From NCBI GenBank assembly GCA_905182325.1, contig CAJJBD010000004.1:24474-88473 (forward strand): a stretch of 64,000 nt of DNA, in the 5' to 3' direction. This DNA comes from an uncultured Planktomarina sp. (GTDB lineage: Bacteria; Pseudomonadota; Alphaproteobacteria; Rhodobacterales; Rhodobacteraceae). This document shows positions 1 to 9,343 of the stretch, in pieces. The number at the start of each line of letters is the position of its first letter. The first letter of the stretch is position 1. A model generated the notes under the pieces. That model made no database searches. It was given only the letters and a program-made list of their open reading frames with translations, and had not been told where the DNA came from. A program made the translations under genes and the position numbers.

Positions 1-2118
1 CGCTATGGAGGCTGGCCGCATCGAAAGGGTTTTAATGCCAAGTGCCGCAAAACAAATTGCATCGATTGGGCGACCAGCGTCTTCGCCGCAATACGAGAGT
101 TCAGTATTCGAAGCACGTGCGCGCTCCACAATTTGTTCTAGGAAGTTCAGGAAACTAGTATTTAGGGTGTCGTAACGCCGGCGCACCCGTTCGTTTTCAC
201 GGTCCGCTGCAAAAAAGAATTGTTTTAAATCATTTCCGCCGATGGACAGAAAATCTACTTCTTCAAAAAACTGATCTGGGGCAAATGCCAGTGAAGGGGT
301 CTCGAGCATAGCCCCAACTTTTATATTCGACGGCAGTTCATGCCCCAACTTAGTTTCCCGAGTTATAGCTCTATGCAACTCTGCTTTTGCTCCATGGAAT
401 TCGCCATACTGAGCGACAAAAGGAAACATCACAGAAAGTTCTTGCCCTGCGGTTGCGCGCAAAAGAGCCTGTAATTGCATCCGCAATATCCCTGGTTTAT
501 CAAGGCCCACCCTTATCGCTCTCCAACCCATTGCAGGATTTGGTTCTTCCTGAGGTGCCATGTAGGGTAATACTTTATCTGAACCAATATCCAGGGTGCG
601 GAAAGTGACACCGCGACGTTTAGCTGCATTTATTACACGCGCATATTGGGTGACTAATTCACCACGTTTAGGCATTTGGTTTTGCGTTAGAAACTGTAGT
701 TCTGTCCTAAATAGACCCACTCCCTCTGCGCCTGAACTTTGCAATGAGGGTAGGTCAGCCATAAGTCCTGCGTTCATCAAAAGTTTAATAATAGATCCAC
801 ATTTAGCCTGCGCGGGTTTTTTTCGTAGTTTTGTATAACGATCCACCGCTTGGCGCTGCATTGCTATTTTATCTTGAACCGCTTTAAGTACCCCTTCGTC
901 AGGGCGGAGATGTACAGACCCCTGATCCCCATCTACCAAAATTATATCGCCATTTAGAGCTTCAGTTAAAATGCCTTTTGCATGAATTACCAAGGGAATG
1001 GCTAAGGCTCGAGCGACTATGGCTGCGTGGGAACCGACAGACCCTTCTTCAAGAACAATACCCCTCAGGTTACGGCCATAATCTAACAATTCCGCGGGCC
1101 CAATATTTCGGGCAACTAGAATCGGATTGTTAGAAATTTCGGCACCTGTATCGTCTCCCTGGCCTGTTAGAAGGCGCAACAACCGATTGGACAGGTCATC
1201 GATATCGTGCAGGCGCTCACGTAAATACGGATCATTAGATTGTCCAATTCTACTTCGTGCTGTGGACTGTTCTTTTTCGACTGCCGCTTCTGCGGATAGA
1301 CCTCTTTGAATATCTTCTTCCATACGCCGCCGCCAACCTTTTGAATTGGCGAACATTCTATATGCTTCTAATACTTCAAGTTGTTCAGAATCCCCACTTC
1401 TGACATCAGACAGCATTTGATCTACTGATACCCGCAAACGATCTAGCGCGCCTTCAAGGCGATTTTGTTCAATATCAGGGTCATCTGCAATTGGATTTGT
1501 AACTACCACCCGTGGTTCATGCAGGTATACCGCTCCCTCGGCCACACCCTCTTGTGCGCTTAAACCTTCAAAACTAATGGGTTTTTGATGTCGGGCGGAT
1601 AGCGCATCTCCGTCACCTACAAATGCGCCCAATTCAGTCATTTCAGCCAACACCATTGCGACAACTTCTAGTGCATATATTTCATCAGCAGAAAACTCAC
1701 GTGTGGCCTTGGATTGGACCACCAATACTCCAAGGGATTCGCCAAGCCGTTGTATTGGCACTCCTAAAAAAGAAGAATAAATTTCTTCCCCAGTTTCAGG
1801 CATATATCTGAAACCTTTGGAAGCTGGCGCATTAGCAGTATTGATTGTTTGATTAAATCGAGCAACACGACCAACAAGACCCTCGCCTCTTCGCAATCGA
1901 GTTTGATGAACGGCAATCGCGTTTAGCCCTTCTGTCGCGCAAAGCTCCAGTGTGTCAGTGTCACGGAATAGATAAATGGAGCAAACTTCTGAGCCCATTG
2001 AACGCGCTGTGAGCTTTACAATCTTATTTAACCGGGCTTGCCCTGCAGAATCTTCTGCCATCGCATCTCGCAATGCGACAAGTAGTTTACGGCTTTCGCT
2101 CTCTGAAGCTTGGACCAT
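1..2118 (-). CDS. ptsP: PEP-protein phosphotransferase PtsP (EI-Ntr), C-terminus cut by window edge
   Basis: Enzyme I of the nitrogen PTS. In this family it moves phosphate from PEP to NPr and on to EIIA-Ntr, a regulatory relay in the cytoplasm rather than a sugar transporter. The frame runs from the ATG at 2118 to the left edge without a stop (706 codons). Family members are about 750 residues, so roughly 40 C-terminal residues are missing. The first ~160 residues look like a GAF domain. The phospho-histidine segment SVGSHAAIVAR is present, with the histidine at residue 364. The PEP-binding domain shows GVGLFRTEL and, near the edge, SIGGNDLKQF. The start lies 15 nt beyond the lysC stop, so lysC and ptsP are probably co-transcribed. 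Confidence 0.95.
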   Translation of the reverse strand, partial: MVQASESESRKLLVALRDAMAEDSAGQARLNKIVKLTARSMGSEVCSIYLFRDTDTLELCATEGLNAIAVHQTRLRRGEGLVGRVARFNQTINTANAPASKGFRYMPETGEEIYSSFLGVPIQRLGESLGVLVVQSKATREFSADEIYALEVVAMVLAEMTELGAFVGDGDALSARHQKPISFEGLSAQEGVAEGAVYLHEPRVVVTNPIADDPDIEQNRLEGALDRLRVSVDQMLSDVRSGDSEQLEVLEAYRMFANSKGWRRRMEEDIQRGLSAEAAVEKEQSTARSRIGQSNDPYLRERLHDIDDLSNRLLRLLTGQGDDTGAEISNNPILVARNIGPAELLDYGRNLRGIVLEEGSVGSHAAIVARALAIPLVIHAKGILTEALNGDIILVDGDQGSVHLRPDEGVLKAVQDKIAMQRQAVDRYTKLRKKPAQAKCGSIIKLLMNAGLMADLPSLQSSGAEGVGLFRTELQFLTQNQMPKRGELVTQYARVINAAKRRGVTFRTLDIGSDKVLPYMAPQEEPNPAMGWRAIRVGLDKPGILRMQLQALLRATAGQELSVMFPFVAQYGEFHGAKAELHRAITRETKLGHELPSNIKVGAMLETPSLAFAPDQFFEEVDFLSIGGNDLKQFFFAADRENERVRRRYDTLNTSFLNFLEQIVERARASNTELSYCGEDAGRPIDAICFAALGIKTLSMRPASIA

Positions 2119-2133
2119 GTAAAACCGTGCTCC

Positions 2134-3372
2134 CTAGGCTACTTTCTCCAATTCAAAAGCATCATGCAGGGTTTGTACCGCTAGTTCCATATATTTCCGC
2201 TCGATAAGCACAGAAATTTTAATTTCTGATGTCGTTATGACTTTAATGTTTATTCCTTCTCCGTGCAGCGCCTCAAACATTGTGGCTGCTACTCCGGCAT
2301 GGCTCCGCATTCCAATTCCAACAACGGATACCTTTGCCACTGACTCGTCTGCAACTAGATTGTGATAATTAATGGAACCGGTATCTTTTGCGGTCTGAAG
2401 AGATTTTTCTGCCCGTAAAACTTGGTCAGTGGGACAAGAAAACGTCATATCAGTGCGTCCATCTTCACTAATATTTTGTACAATCATATCTACGTTAACT
2501 CCCGATTTAGACAGTGGGCCAAAAATGGCGGCTGCAATTCCGGGCCTATCTGCTACAGAAATTAAAGTCATTTTAGCCTCGTCCCGACTGTAGGCTACAC
2601 CTGCAACAACGTTCGATTCCATAATTTCCTCCTCCGCACATACTAATGTGCCTGCCGTGTCTGATGGTTTCTCAAATGAGCTTAGCACTCTCAAGCGTAC
2701 ATTATACCTCATGGCTAACTCTACTGAGCGCGTTTGTAATACCTTTGCTCCCAGAGAAGCTAGTTCAAGCATTTCTTCAAAAGCTATTTTATCAAGCTTT
2801 CGGGCGTCACTAGAAATACGGGGGTCCGTAGTGTAGATCCCGTCCACATCTGTAAAAATATCACATCGTTTGGCTTTAAATGCAGCTGCAAATGCGACCG
2901 CTGTTGTGTCTGAACCACCCCGGCCGAGGGTAGTGATCCTACCACTGGCGCTTACTCCTTGAAACCCGGCGACAACAGCTACCTGCGTACCATTAGCAAA
3001 GCTATCCTCTAAATTCTTTGTAGGAATTTCCTCGATGCGCGCATTACCGTGCATATTTGTAGTTTTAACTGGCACTTGCCAACCTTGCCAACTTTGTGCT
3101 GAAATATCCATTTCTTGGAGCGTTAGGGCCATAACCCCAGCTGTTATATTTTCGCCTGAAGAAACCACTGCATCATATTCTTGTGTGTCATAAAGCGTGG
3201 ACGCTTCATTCACCCACTTGACTAATTCATTAGTTTTTCCAGACATCGCTGAAACAATTACAATTATTTGGTGGCCTTGTGCCACTTCAAGTTTAATTCG
3301 TTCAGCCGCTTGGCGGATGCGATCAAGGTTGGCAACAGAAGTTCCACCGAATTTCATTACCAGACAAGGCAT
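2134..3372 (-). CDS. lysC: Aspartate kinase
   Basis: Phosphorylates aspartate, the first step towards lysine, threonine and methionine. The protein is 412 residues, normal for the monofunctional enzyme. The N-terminal kinase signature KFGGTS is at residues 7-12. The substrate/ATP segments GRGGSDTTA (150-158) and TDVDGIYTTDPR (174-185) are intact. Two ACT regulatory domains follow from about residue 265, so feedback inhibition by lysine and/or threonine is likely. It is followed 15 nt later by ptsP and preceded by the DUF1178 gene on the same strand. Confidence 0.96.
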   Translation of the reverse strand: MPCLVMKFGGTSVANLDRIRQAAERIKLEVAQGHQIIVIVSAMSGKTNELVKWVNEASTLYDTQEYDAVVSSGENITAGVMALTLQEMDISAQSWQGWQVPVKTTNMHGNARIEEIPTKNLEDSFANGTQVAVVAGFQGVSASGRITTLGRGGSDTTAVAFAAAFKAKRCDIFTDVDGIYTTDPRISSDARKLDKIAFEEMLELASLGAKVLQTRSVELAMRYNVRLRVLSSFEKPSDTAGTLVCAEEEIMESNVVAGVAYSRDEAKMTLISVADRPGIAAAIFGPLSKSGVNVDMIVQNISEDGRTDMTFSCPTDQVLRAEKSLQTAKDTGSINYHNLVADESVAKVSVVGIGMRSHAGVAATMFEALHGEGINIKVITTSEIKISVLIERKYMELAVQTLHDAFELEKVA

Positions 3373-3459
3373 GGCTTTTTAAATCCCTTAAGTTTCGAAG
3401 TTTTGGTAGGCTTTTGTGCTATCAAGAGCAAGTGTTTCTAATATCAAATTTTGATAAGG

Positions 3460-3882
3460 TTAATTGGTCTTGCGCTTTGGCATAAAGGGTAAAGGAGTGA
3501 CTGGCACTCCATCTTCAATTAACGCTTTAGCTTCCTCTGGCTTAGCTTCCCCATAAATTGATCGCGAAGGCTGATCACCATCGTGCATTGCGCGGGCCTC
3601 GCTCGCGAAATTCATACCCACGTAATCTGAGTTTTTTTCCACTTCTAATTTTAATTTGGCCAAAGCCTTTTCCATATCACCTTTTGGTGCAGTTAAGGTT
3701 GGCTTCTCTTTTACTTTTTTTGTGCTAATTTTAGGTGCCATCAAGCATTTAGAAATGTTACCATCTCCACAATGTATGCAGCTCAACATTCCAGAAGCCG
3801 CTAGTTTTTCAAAAGCATTTGAAGATTGAAACCAACTATCAAAATTGTGATTATTTTTGCATTTCATTGAAAAGCGTATCAT
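3460..3882 (-). CDS. DUF1178 family protein
   Basis: A 140-residue protein that begins MIRFSMKCKNNH and has a CIHCGD pair near residue 36, the zinc-ribbon-like N-terminus of the DUF1178 family. The middle is lysine-rich and the C-terminus ends in proline-rich and basic residues (PFMPKRK). No biochemical function is known for the family. It lies 87 nt upstream of lysC on the same strand. Family assignment is from the characteristic N-terminus; the role is unknown. Confidence 0.8.
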   Translation of the reverse strand: MIRFSMKCKNNHNFDSWFQSSNAFEKLAASGMLSCIHCGDGNISKCLMAPKISTKKVKEKPTLTAPKGDMEKALAKLKLEVEKNSDYVGMNFASEARAMHDGDQPSRSIYGEAKPEEAKALIEDGVPVTPLPFMPKRKTN

Positions 3883-3973
3883 CGCTTATGCTCCCACGCT
3901 CGTTCGTGTTTAACTAGTATTAATATTCAGTTTAAATCAAGTAGCCAAAAGCTTTGTGTCATTCCAAATTTCT

Positions 3974-4438
3974 TCAACTTGCATCAAAGCATTTAATTAA
4001 CATTGCCAATTCTGGCTCTGCCACAGATTTGGCAGCATTCTCTCTGGTGAACCACTTACGTTTTCGTTCAAGTTTTTCAGGATAATTTGATAGAATATTT
4101 TGTACTTTTAATGAAAATATGGTTACAATACATGGAAGAATTTCACCAGGTTCGACTTTTTTATTATAGCAGTAAATTCCTATTGGTCTTTCATCGTGTT
4201 CGCCGGTGACACCCGCTTCTTCAAAAGCTTCATTTGCAGCACTTTCTCCGGGTGTCATTTTGTTTTCTGGCCAACCTTTGGGGAGGATCCAACGTTTTGT
4301 ACGACGTGAGGTAATAAGCAGAAATTCAATTTTCCCATTTTTGAAACGAAAACACAGAGCGCCAAATTGTGACCTAACGTGGCGCTTTTGCTTTGGCTCA
4401 ATCAAAAGTGGTAGTTGAATTAGATCTGTGCGGCTCAT
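3974..4438 (-). CDS. NUDIX hydrolase
   Basis: A NUDIX-fold pyrophosphohydrolase of about 154 residues. The segment ILPKGWPENKMTPGE followed by SAANEAFEEAGV (about residues 51-77) is a NUDIX box, with asparagine where many members have arginine before the catalytic glutamates. Proteins of this sort (LPKGWPE type) are common in Rhodobacterales and may act on diphosphoinositol-like or nucleotide substrates; the substrate here is not predictable. I chose the ATG at 4438 (MSRTDLIQ). An in-frame ATG at 4474 adds 12 lysine/asparagine-rich residues. Neither start has a clear Shine-Dalgarno site. It diverges from modA. Confidence 0.85.
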   Translation of the reverse strand: MSRTDLIQLPLLIEPKQKRHVRSQFGALCFRFKNGKIEFLLITSRRTKRWILPKGWPENKMTPGESAANEAFEEAGVTGEHDERPIGIYCYNKKVEPGEILPCIVTIFSLKVQNILSNYPEKLERKRKWFTRENAAKSVAEPELAMLIKCFDAS

Positions 4439-4516
4439 TTTTATTTTTTCTTTGTTGTTGTATATCGATAACATGAATTTGATTAAAATACAAAAAAAGT
4501 TAAGAGCCCAAAATAT

Positions 4517-5299
4517 ATGTTTAAAAATTTAAAAGTCTTGGTAACAGGTCACTGGCAAAGTATTCGTGCCTTTCAGACATTTTGTTTGGGTTTTCTCATT
4601 TGTGTGTGTGCAACAAACTACTCGGTGGCGCGGCCAATTGATGTGTTCGCCGCCGCAAGCCTCAAAGAACCACTAGACGAATTAAGTGCCGCATACTTTG
4701 CGAAAACAGGAACAAATGTACGCATTTCATATGCTTCATCGAGTGTGTTAGCTCGGCAAATTGAATATGGTGCTCCGGTGGATGTATTTATTTCGGCTAA
4801 TTTGGGGTGGATGAAGTATTTAGATGGTGAGGGCTTGCTGATGAAGGATGTGCATCCTATCGCCTTTAATAGGCTTATATTTGCATCGTACACGTCTGAA
4901 AGGTTGGAATTAAATACCGCAGATATTATTGACCGTCTTGCGGGAGGTAAGCTGGCTATTCCGTTAATGGATGCTGTTCCTCTAGGACTTTATGCAAGGC
5001 AGGCCCTACAGAATTTGGGGCTTCTGGACGCATTAAAGCCTCATATGGTTTACTATGATAATGCCCGCAGCAGTTTGATTCCAGTTTTGCGTGGAGAAGT
5101 CGAATTGGGCATAATATACTCTAGTGATTTGACATTTAAACCAGATTTGTATTTGGCTGCTGAAATACCTGAAAACTCGCATGAGAAGATTACTTACGCT
5201 GCTGCGCAGCTCGTGCCCTACGGGGCTGATTTTGTACTATATTTATTACAACCTGAGGCTCATGCAGTTTTTAAAAGTCATGGTTTTTCCAGCCCATGA
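4517..5299 (+). CDS. modA: Molybdate ABC transporter, periplasmic binding protein
   Basis: Binds molybdate (or tungstate) in the periplasm and delivers it to ModBC. The 260-residue protein begins with an export signal; a hydrophobic stretch around residues 20-35 ends in SVA and cleavage is likely just after it. The mature start IDVFAAASLKEPLDELS and the later YASSSVLARQIEYGAPVDVFISA are typical ModA segments. The stop overlaps the modB start by 4 nt (ATGA), so the genes are translationally coupled. I saw no convincing ModE-type operator in the short divergent gap to the NUDIX gene. Confidence 0.95.
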   Translation: MFKNLKVLVTGHWQSIRAFQTFCLGFLICVCATNYSVARPIDVFAAASLKEPLDELSAAYFAKTGTNVRISYASSSVLARQIEYGAPVDVFISANLGWMKYLDGEGLLMKDVHPIAFNRLIFASYTSERLELNTADIIDRLAGGKLAIPLMDAVPLGLYARQALQNLGLLDALKPHMVYYDNARSSLIPVLRGEVELGIIYSSDLTFKPDLYLAAEIPENSHEKITYAAAQLVPYGADFVLYLLQPEAHAVFKSHGFSSP

Positions 5300-5982
5300 G
5301 TTGGATCTCCTTTAGCTCAGTTGAACTTCAAGCCGTTACCTTGTCACTTTGGGTGGCTATGGTTTCGGTAATTCTAAGCCTGCCAGCTGCAATAGCTGTT
5401 GCCCATCTATTAGCAAGAAAGCAGTTTTGGGGGCATAGCTTTTTGAATGCACTTGTACACTTACCGCTGGTGCTGCCGCCTGTGGTCACTGGATATGTTT
5501 TATTGGTCGCCTTTGGACGTAAGGGAATATTTGGACCTGTACTTGAAGCTTTTGGACTTCAATTAGCTTTTACATCTGCTGGTGCGGCTCTCGCTGCGGC
5601 TGTGATGGCCTTCCCACTAATCGTTAGATCTATACGCCTCGCAATAGAGGCTGTAGACCCCGAGTTGGAGGAAGCCGCTAGTACTTTGGGGGCCTCTCCA
5701 TTGTTTATATTTTTTTATGTGACGCTTCCACTTATCCTTCCAGGAATTTTGGCTGGTTCAGTGGTTGGCTTTGCTAAAGCGTTAGGGGAATTTGGAGCGA
5801 CTATTACGTTCGTTTCAAATATACCAGGTGAAACTCAAACAATTGCGTCAGCTATCTATTCACTTTTACAAGTGCCTGGACGAGAATTTTCGGTGTTACG
5901 TATGATTGGGGTTTCGATCTTTTTATCCTTTGGCGCCTTGATCATCTCTGAATTTTTAGCGCGAAAAATGGTTCGCCGATGA
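5296..5982 (+). CDS. modB: Molybdate ABC transporter permease
   Basis: Inner-membrane channel subunit of the molybdate importer, 228 residues with about five to six hydrophobic helices. The EAA-type cytoplasmic loop that docks on the ATPase is visible as ELEEAASTLGASPLFIFF (about residues 122-139), followed by the conserved LPLILPGILAGSVVGFAKALGEFGAT stretch in pieces. The start overlaps modA and the stop overlaps modC, each by 4 nt, giving one tightly coupled modABC operon. Confidence 0.95.
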   Translation: MSWISFSSVELQAVTLSLWVAMVSVILSLPAAIAVAHLLARKQFWGHSFLNALVHLPLVLPPVVTGYVLLVAFGRKGIFGPVLEAFGLQLAFTSAGAALAAAVMAFPLIVRSIRLAIEAVDPELEEAASTLGASPLFIFFYVTLPLILPGILAGSVVGFAKALGEFGATITFVSNIPGETQTIASAIYSLLQVPGREFSVLRMIGVSIFLSFGALIISEFLARKMVRR

Positions 5983-7046
5983 CGGTCAAGTTAGATATTA
6001 AATTACAGCGGAATAAATTTTTGTTGAATGTAAAACTAAAGGCTCCACCTGGGGTGACAGTTATTTTTGGTCCCTCAGGAAGTGGTAAAACAACACTGCT
6101 TCGTGTCATTTCTGGGTTGGAGACAGCCACTCAAGGTGATGTCTCAATAGATGGGGTAAACTTGTTGGGTGTTCCCCCTCATCGGCGAGCTGTTGGTTAT
6201 GTATTCCAAGAGCCTAGGCTCTTCCCCCACTTGAATGTTTTAGGAAATTTGAAATTTCCTCAGAGGATGAGTAGGGGGTTTGGCCTACAAAGTCTTGGTG
6301 AGGTAATTGATCTACTTGAACTTGAGCCCCTGTTACATTGCTATCCTAACGTGTTGTCTGGAGGTGAGGCGCAGCGCATCGCACTGGGACGCGCACTGGT
6401 AAGTAACCCTAAATGCCTGTGTTTGGATGAACCACTTTCAGCTCTTGATCAGGCTCTTAAAGAACGTATCTTGCCCTACCTTGAGCGTTTAAAAGATAAA
6501 ATTCAGATCCCAATTCTTTACGTTACTCATGATGCCGCGGAAATGGCACGCCTAGCAGACAATATTGTTTTAATGCGGAATGGAAGCAATGTTTTATCTG
6601 GTCTAGTAGATGACGTTTTGTCAGATCCAACAGCGGTACCATTTTTGGGGGTTCGTTCAGCTGGTACGGTTGTATCTGCTCGTGTTATGCCACGTGATCC
6701 TATTTCGGGCTTAGCTGTTGTGTCTTTTGCTGGTGGTAAACTTTTTTTACCTGAGTTGTTACAGCAAGAAGGTAGCATAATTCGAATTAGAATTCCGGCT
6801 CAAGATATTATTTTAGCTTTACGAAAACCTAAAGAAATTTCGGCTTTAAATATTTTAAGTGGACAAATTTCTAGAATTCACCAAGGCCAAGGACCGGGTG
6901 TGATGGTACAATTTAAGGTAGGAAAAACGCTATTTTTGGCTCGCTTAACCCAGTATTCTGCAACTAGAATGGATCTTAAGAAAGGGCAAAACATCTTTGC
7001 GATAATAAAGGTTAGTGCCTTTGATCCAGCAGGGATAGGCACCTGA
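5979..7046 (+). CDS. modC: Molybdate ABC transporter ATPase
   Basis: Energises molybdate uptake. In the 355-residue protein, Walker A GPSGSGKT is at residues 31-38, the ABC signature LSGGEAQR at 126-133, and Walker B CLCLDEP at about 147-153. The last ~70 residues form the Mop/TOBE domain that binds oxyanion in ModC proteins and can feed back on transport. It is the last gene of modABC and converges on the terC-like gene, with a hairpin in the 66-nt gap. Confidence 0.95.
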   Translation: MTVKLDIKLQRNKFLLNVKLKAPPGVTVIFGPSGSGKTTLLRVISGLETATQGDVSIDGVNLLGVPPHRRAVGYVFQEPRLFPHLNVLGNLKFPQRMSRGFGLQSLGEVIDLLELEPLLHCYPNVLSGGEAQRIALGRALVSNPKCLCLDEPLSALDQALKERILPYLERLKDKIQIPILYVTHDAAEMARLADNIVLMRNGSNVLSGLVDDVLSDPTAVPFLGVRSAGTVVSARVMPRDPISGLAVVSFAGGKLFLPELLQQEGSIIRIRIPAQDIILALRKPKEISALNILSGQISRIHQGQGPGVMVQFKVGKTLFLARLTQYSATRMDLKKGQNIFAIIKVSAFDPAGIGT

Positions 7047-7071
7047 CTTAATACTGCCTAAAATAGAAAGT

Positions 7072-7106
7072 CTTTGCCCTCTTGCAAAAGAGGCTTATGG
7101 GTAAAG
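7072..7106. terminator. Putative hairpin terminator between modC and terC-like gene
   Basis: In the convergent gap, CTTTGCCC (7072-7079) can pair with GGGTAAAG (7099-7106) with one G-U pair. An alternative inner stem CCTCTT/AAGAGG closes a GCAA tetraloop. The plus-strand side is followed by a weak T-tract. Position and structure fit a shared terminator, but the U-tract is poor. Confidence 0.4.
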
Positions 7107-7112
7107 GTTTTA

Positions 7113-7919
7113 CTATCTAAGAGATCGCTCAGCGCTAAGTTTTCGACTGTACCCTGATTGTATTATTTCTACTGCAAATAAAACTACGACGGCAAAGTAA
7201 AAAGTGGTTTTTGACATTGGGATTAATTCATAGCCAAAGATTTTTACTGCTAAACTTTCGTCGTGCATTGCATGACTAGCAGCAACGCCGGCCTCTCCAA
7301 TTAATACGACCCCAACGATCAGTAAGATAAACAAACCCAATACTTCATACATCCGGTTTTTTTCTAAAAATTTCGTAACTCCATCTGCTAAGAGAAGCAT
7401 GGCTAAGCCTGAAAGAACAATTGCGATGGCTAATATTGGAAATACATCTGTAATAGCCAACGCTGATAAGACAGAGTCAAAGCTGAATATAAGGTTCATA
7501 AGCACTATTAATGCAACCACAGAGACCGCTGATTTCCGTTGCTTGCCTTCTGAGTGATTTCCTAAACTATGAACTGATAGCATATGGCTTATCTCTTTTA
7601 CAGCAGTATACATGATGAAAACGCCACCAATAAGAAACACGCATGTTGCAAAATTTATTCCACCCGAAACAATTGGACCAGTGAGTATTAAAAAAGGCTC
7701 TTGTAGTTTGCCAATCAATTGGATCATAGCAAATAAAAGGATCACGCGTAGCGCTACCGCGATTATAATCCCCCAATATCTCACGCGCTTTTGATATTTT
7801 AAGGGTGCACGTTGGCTTTCAATCGAAATATATAAAAGATTGTCAAAACCCAGCACTGCTTGCAAAAAACATAACATAAGCAAGTTAACTGCATTTTCTA
7901 TAGTAAAAAGATCAGCCAT
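7113..7919 (-). CDS. TerC family integral membrane protein
   Basis: A 268-residue polytopic inner-membrane protein with about seven hydrophobic segments. The N-terminal FLQAVLGFDNLLYISIES and the internal VLMNLIFSFDSVLSALAIT both carry the acidic FDN/FDS motif of TerC proteins. The family is linked to tellurite resistance and, for several members, to manganese export or metal loading of exported proteins; the substrate here is not known. It lies 53 nt downstream of the pseudouridine synthase gene on the same strand. Confidence 0.88.
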   Translation of the reverse strand: MADLFTIENAVNLLMLCFLQAVLGFDNLLYISIESQRAPLKYQKRVRYWGIIIAVALRVILLFAMIQLIGKLQEPFLILTGPIVSGGINFATCVFLIGGVFIMYTAVKEISHMLSVHSLGNHSEGKQRKSAVSVVALIVLMNLIFSFDSVLSALAITDVFPILAIAIVLSGLAMLLLADGVTKFLEKNRMYEVLGLFILLIVGVVLIGEAGVAASHAMHDESLAVKIFGYELIPMSKTTFYFAVVVLFAVEIIQSGYSRKLSAERSLR

Positions 7920-7972
7920 TAATTCACAACCTTAAATTAAAATTTATAGATTTTAGCTTTGATACCTTGGCT

Positions 7973-8758
7973 TTAGCTGCGTGACGACAACTTTTTTTTC
8001 ATTTTTTTTGTAACGAGCTTTGGTTTAGTTGACCACCCTAACTGATCTGCAAGTACGCGCCGTTTGACTTCCTCAACCTCTCCAGGCTTCAAGTCACGCA
8101 ACTGGAATGGGCCGTATGATATGCGAATTAGCCGGTTTACTGAAAACCCTAAAAATTCCATTGCCCGCCTAACCTCACGGTTTTTACCTTCCTTTAGGCC
8201 AATAGTTAGCCAAAAGTTTGCGCCAGTTTGGCGGTCAAGTTGAACCGTCATAGGTTGAAAGTGTTCACCATCCACTGTGATGCCTTTGGTCAATGGTTCA
8301 AAAGCGCCCTCACGCGGGTAACCTTTGATTCGTACTCTGTAGCGCCTAGTCCACCCCGTACTTGGTAGTTCCAGCGTACGCTTCACACCTCCGTCATTTG
8401 TTAGCAGCAGCAACCCCTCAGAGCTCATGTCTAAGCGGCCAACTGACATAACCCTTGGTAAGTTTTCAGGCAGGCTTTCAAACACAGTCTCACGTCCTTT
8501 TTCATCACGTGACGTTGTTATTAATCCGGTCGGCTTGTGATAAAGCCAAAGTCGTGGCTCTTCAGGAGCTTCTAAAACTGTATCATCAAATTCAACTTTA
8601 TCAGCTGAATGTACATTTAAAGCGGGACTTAAGATTTTTTTCCCATTTACTTTAATTCTTCCCGCAGCAATCAATTTCTCAGCATCGCGACGACTTGCTA
8701 CGCCGGCGCGGGCTAGAACTTTAGCGATCCGGTCGCCCTTTGGTGTTTCATCTGCCAT
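7973..8758 (-). CDS. 23S/16S rRNA pseudouridine synthase, RsuA/RluB family
   Basis: Isomerises a specific uridine in rRNA. The protein has 261 residues. An S4 RNA-binding domain occupies about residues 9-55 (RIAKVLARAGVASRRDAEKL). The catalytic aspartate is in the family motif GRLDMSSEGLLLLTND, at residue 110. The C-terminal KEGKNREVRRAMEFLG segment is also typical. The closest match in layout is RluB (23S U2605); RsuA or RluE/F are alternatives. It diverges from tadA over only 45 nt, which contain a perfect 12-bp palindrome. Confidence 0.9.
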   Translation of the reverse strand: MADETPKGDRIAKVLARAGVASRRDAEKLIAAGRIKVNGKKILSPALNVHSADKVEFDDTVLEAPEEPRLWLYHKPTGLITTSRDEKGRETVFESLPENLPRVMSVGRLDMSSEGLLLLTNDGGVKRTLELPSTGWTRRYRVRIKGYPREGAFEPLTKGITVDGEHFQPMTVQLDRQTGANFWLTIGLKEGKNREVRRAMEFLGFSVNRLIRISYGPFQLRDLKPGEVEEVKRRVLADQLGWSTKPKLVTKKMKKKLSSRS

Positions 8759-8772
8759 GGTGAGGGCTTAGA

Positions 8773-8784
8773 CTGTGATCACAG
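8773..8784. repeat. Perfect 12-bp palindrome in the rluB-like/tadA divergent gap
   Basis: CTGTGATCACAG is identical to its reverse complement and lies centrally in the 45-nt divergent intergenic region. It resembles fused CRP half-sites (TGTGA/TCACA) without the usual 6-nt spacer, so a CRP/FNR-type site is doubtful. It could be an operator for another dimeric regulator, or chance. Confidence 0.4.
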
Positions 8785-8803
8785 CAAAGCCAAGCGGGGA
8801 TAA

Positions 8804-9262
8804 ATGTGTTTTAGTAGTCAAATGGATCTAGCCTTAGCGGAGGCACAAAAGGCTGCTTTGATGGGTGAGGTGCCAGTGGGCGCGGTGATAGTTGACCCCG
8901 CAGGCAATGTCCTAGCATCAGCAGGAAACCGGACACGTCGTGACTCCGACCCTACCGCCCATGCAGAAATGTTAGCAATTCGACAGGCTGCTAAATTTTT
9001 AGGTAATGATCGCTTGTTGGGTTGTACACTTTACGTAACACTTGAGCCATGTGCTATGTGTGCAGGTGCCCTATCGCACGCCCGTGTCTCTCGTGTAATA
9101 TACGGGGCGCCTGATCCGAAGTCGGGTGGTACAGATCATGGAGCAAGGGTATTTGAGCATTCTCAAGCTCATCATCGGCCTGAGGTCGTGGGTGGCATTT
9201 CAGAGGTAGCATGTTCAATGCTAATTAGCGATTTTTTTGCCAGTCTACGCTTTAAGGACTAG
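8804..9262 (+). CDS. tadA: tRNA-specific adenosine deaminase
   Basis: Converts A34 to inosine in tRNA-Arg(ACG). The protein has 152 residues. The zinc/catalytic motif HAE is at residues 53-55 and PCAMC at 82-86, the cytidine/deoxycytidylate deaminase-fold signature. The N-terminus MCFSSQMDLALAEAQKAA resembles that of other Rhodobacterales TadA proteins, supporting the ATG at 8804 over the ATG six codons later. Confidence 0.95.
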   Translation: MCFSSQMDLALAEAQKAALMGEVPVGAVIVDPAGNVLASAGNRTRRDSDPTAHAEMLAIRQAAKFLGNDRLLGCTLYVTLEPCAMCAGALSHARVSRVIYGAPDPKSGGTDHGARVFEHSQAHHRPEVVGGISEVACSMLISDFFASLRFKD

Positions 9263-9343
9263 GCCAAAGATTGGGGCACTTGGCAACATGTAAATCCCAA
9301 GTTAATAAACGTCTTAAGCAAAAATAGAATAGAAGGATCGCGG

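Noticed and set aside
4439..4516. ModE/MopB-type molybdate operator before modA
   Set aside because: TATATCGATA occurs near 4462, but the expected extended inverted repeat is not present.
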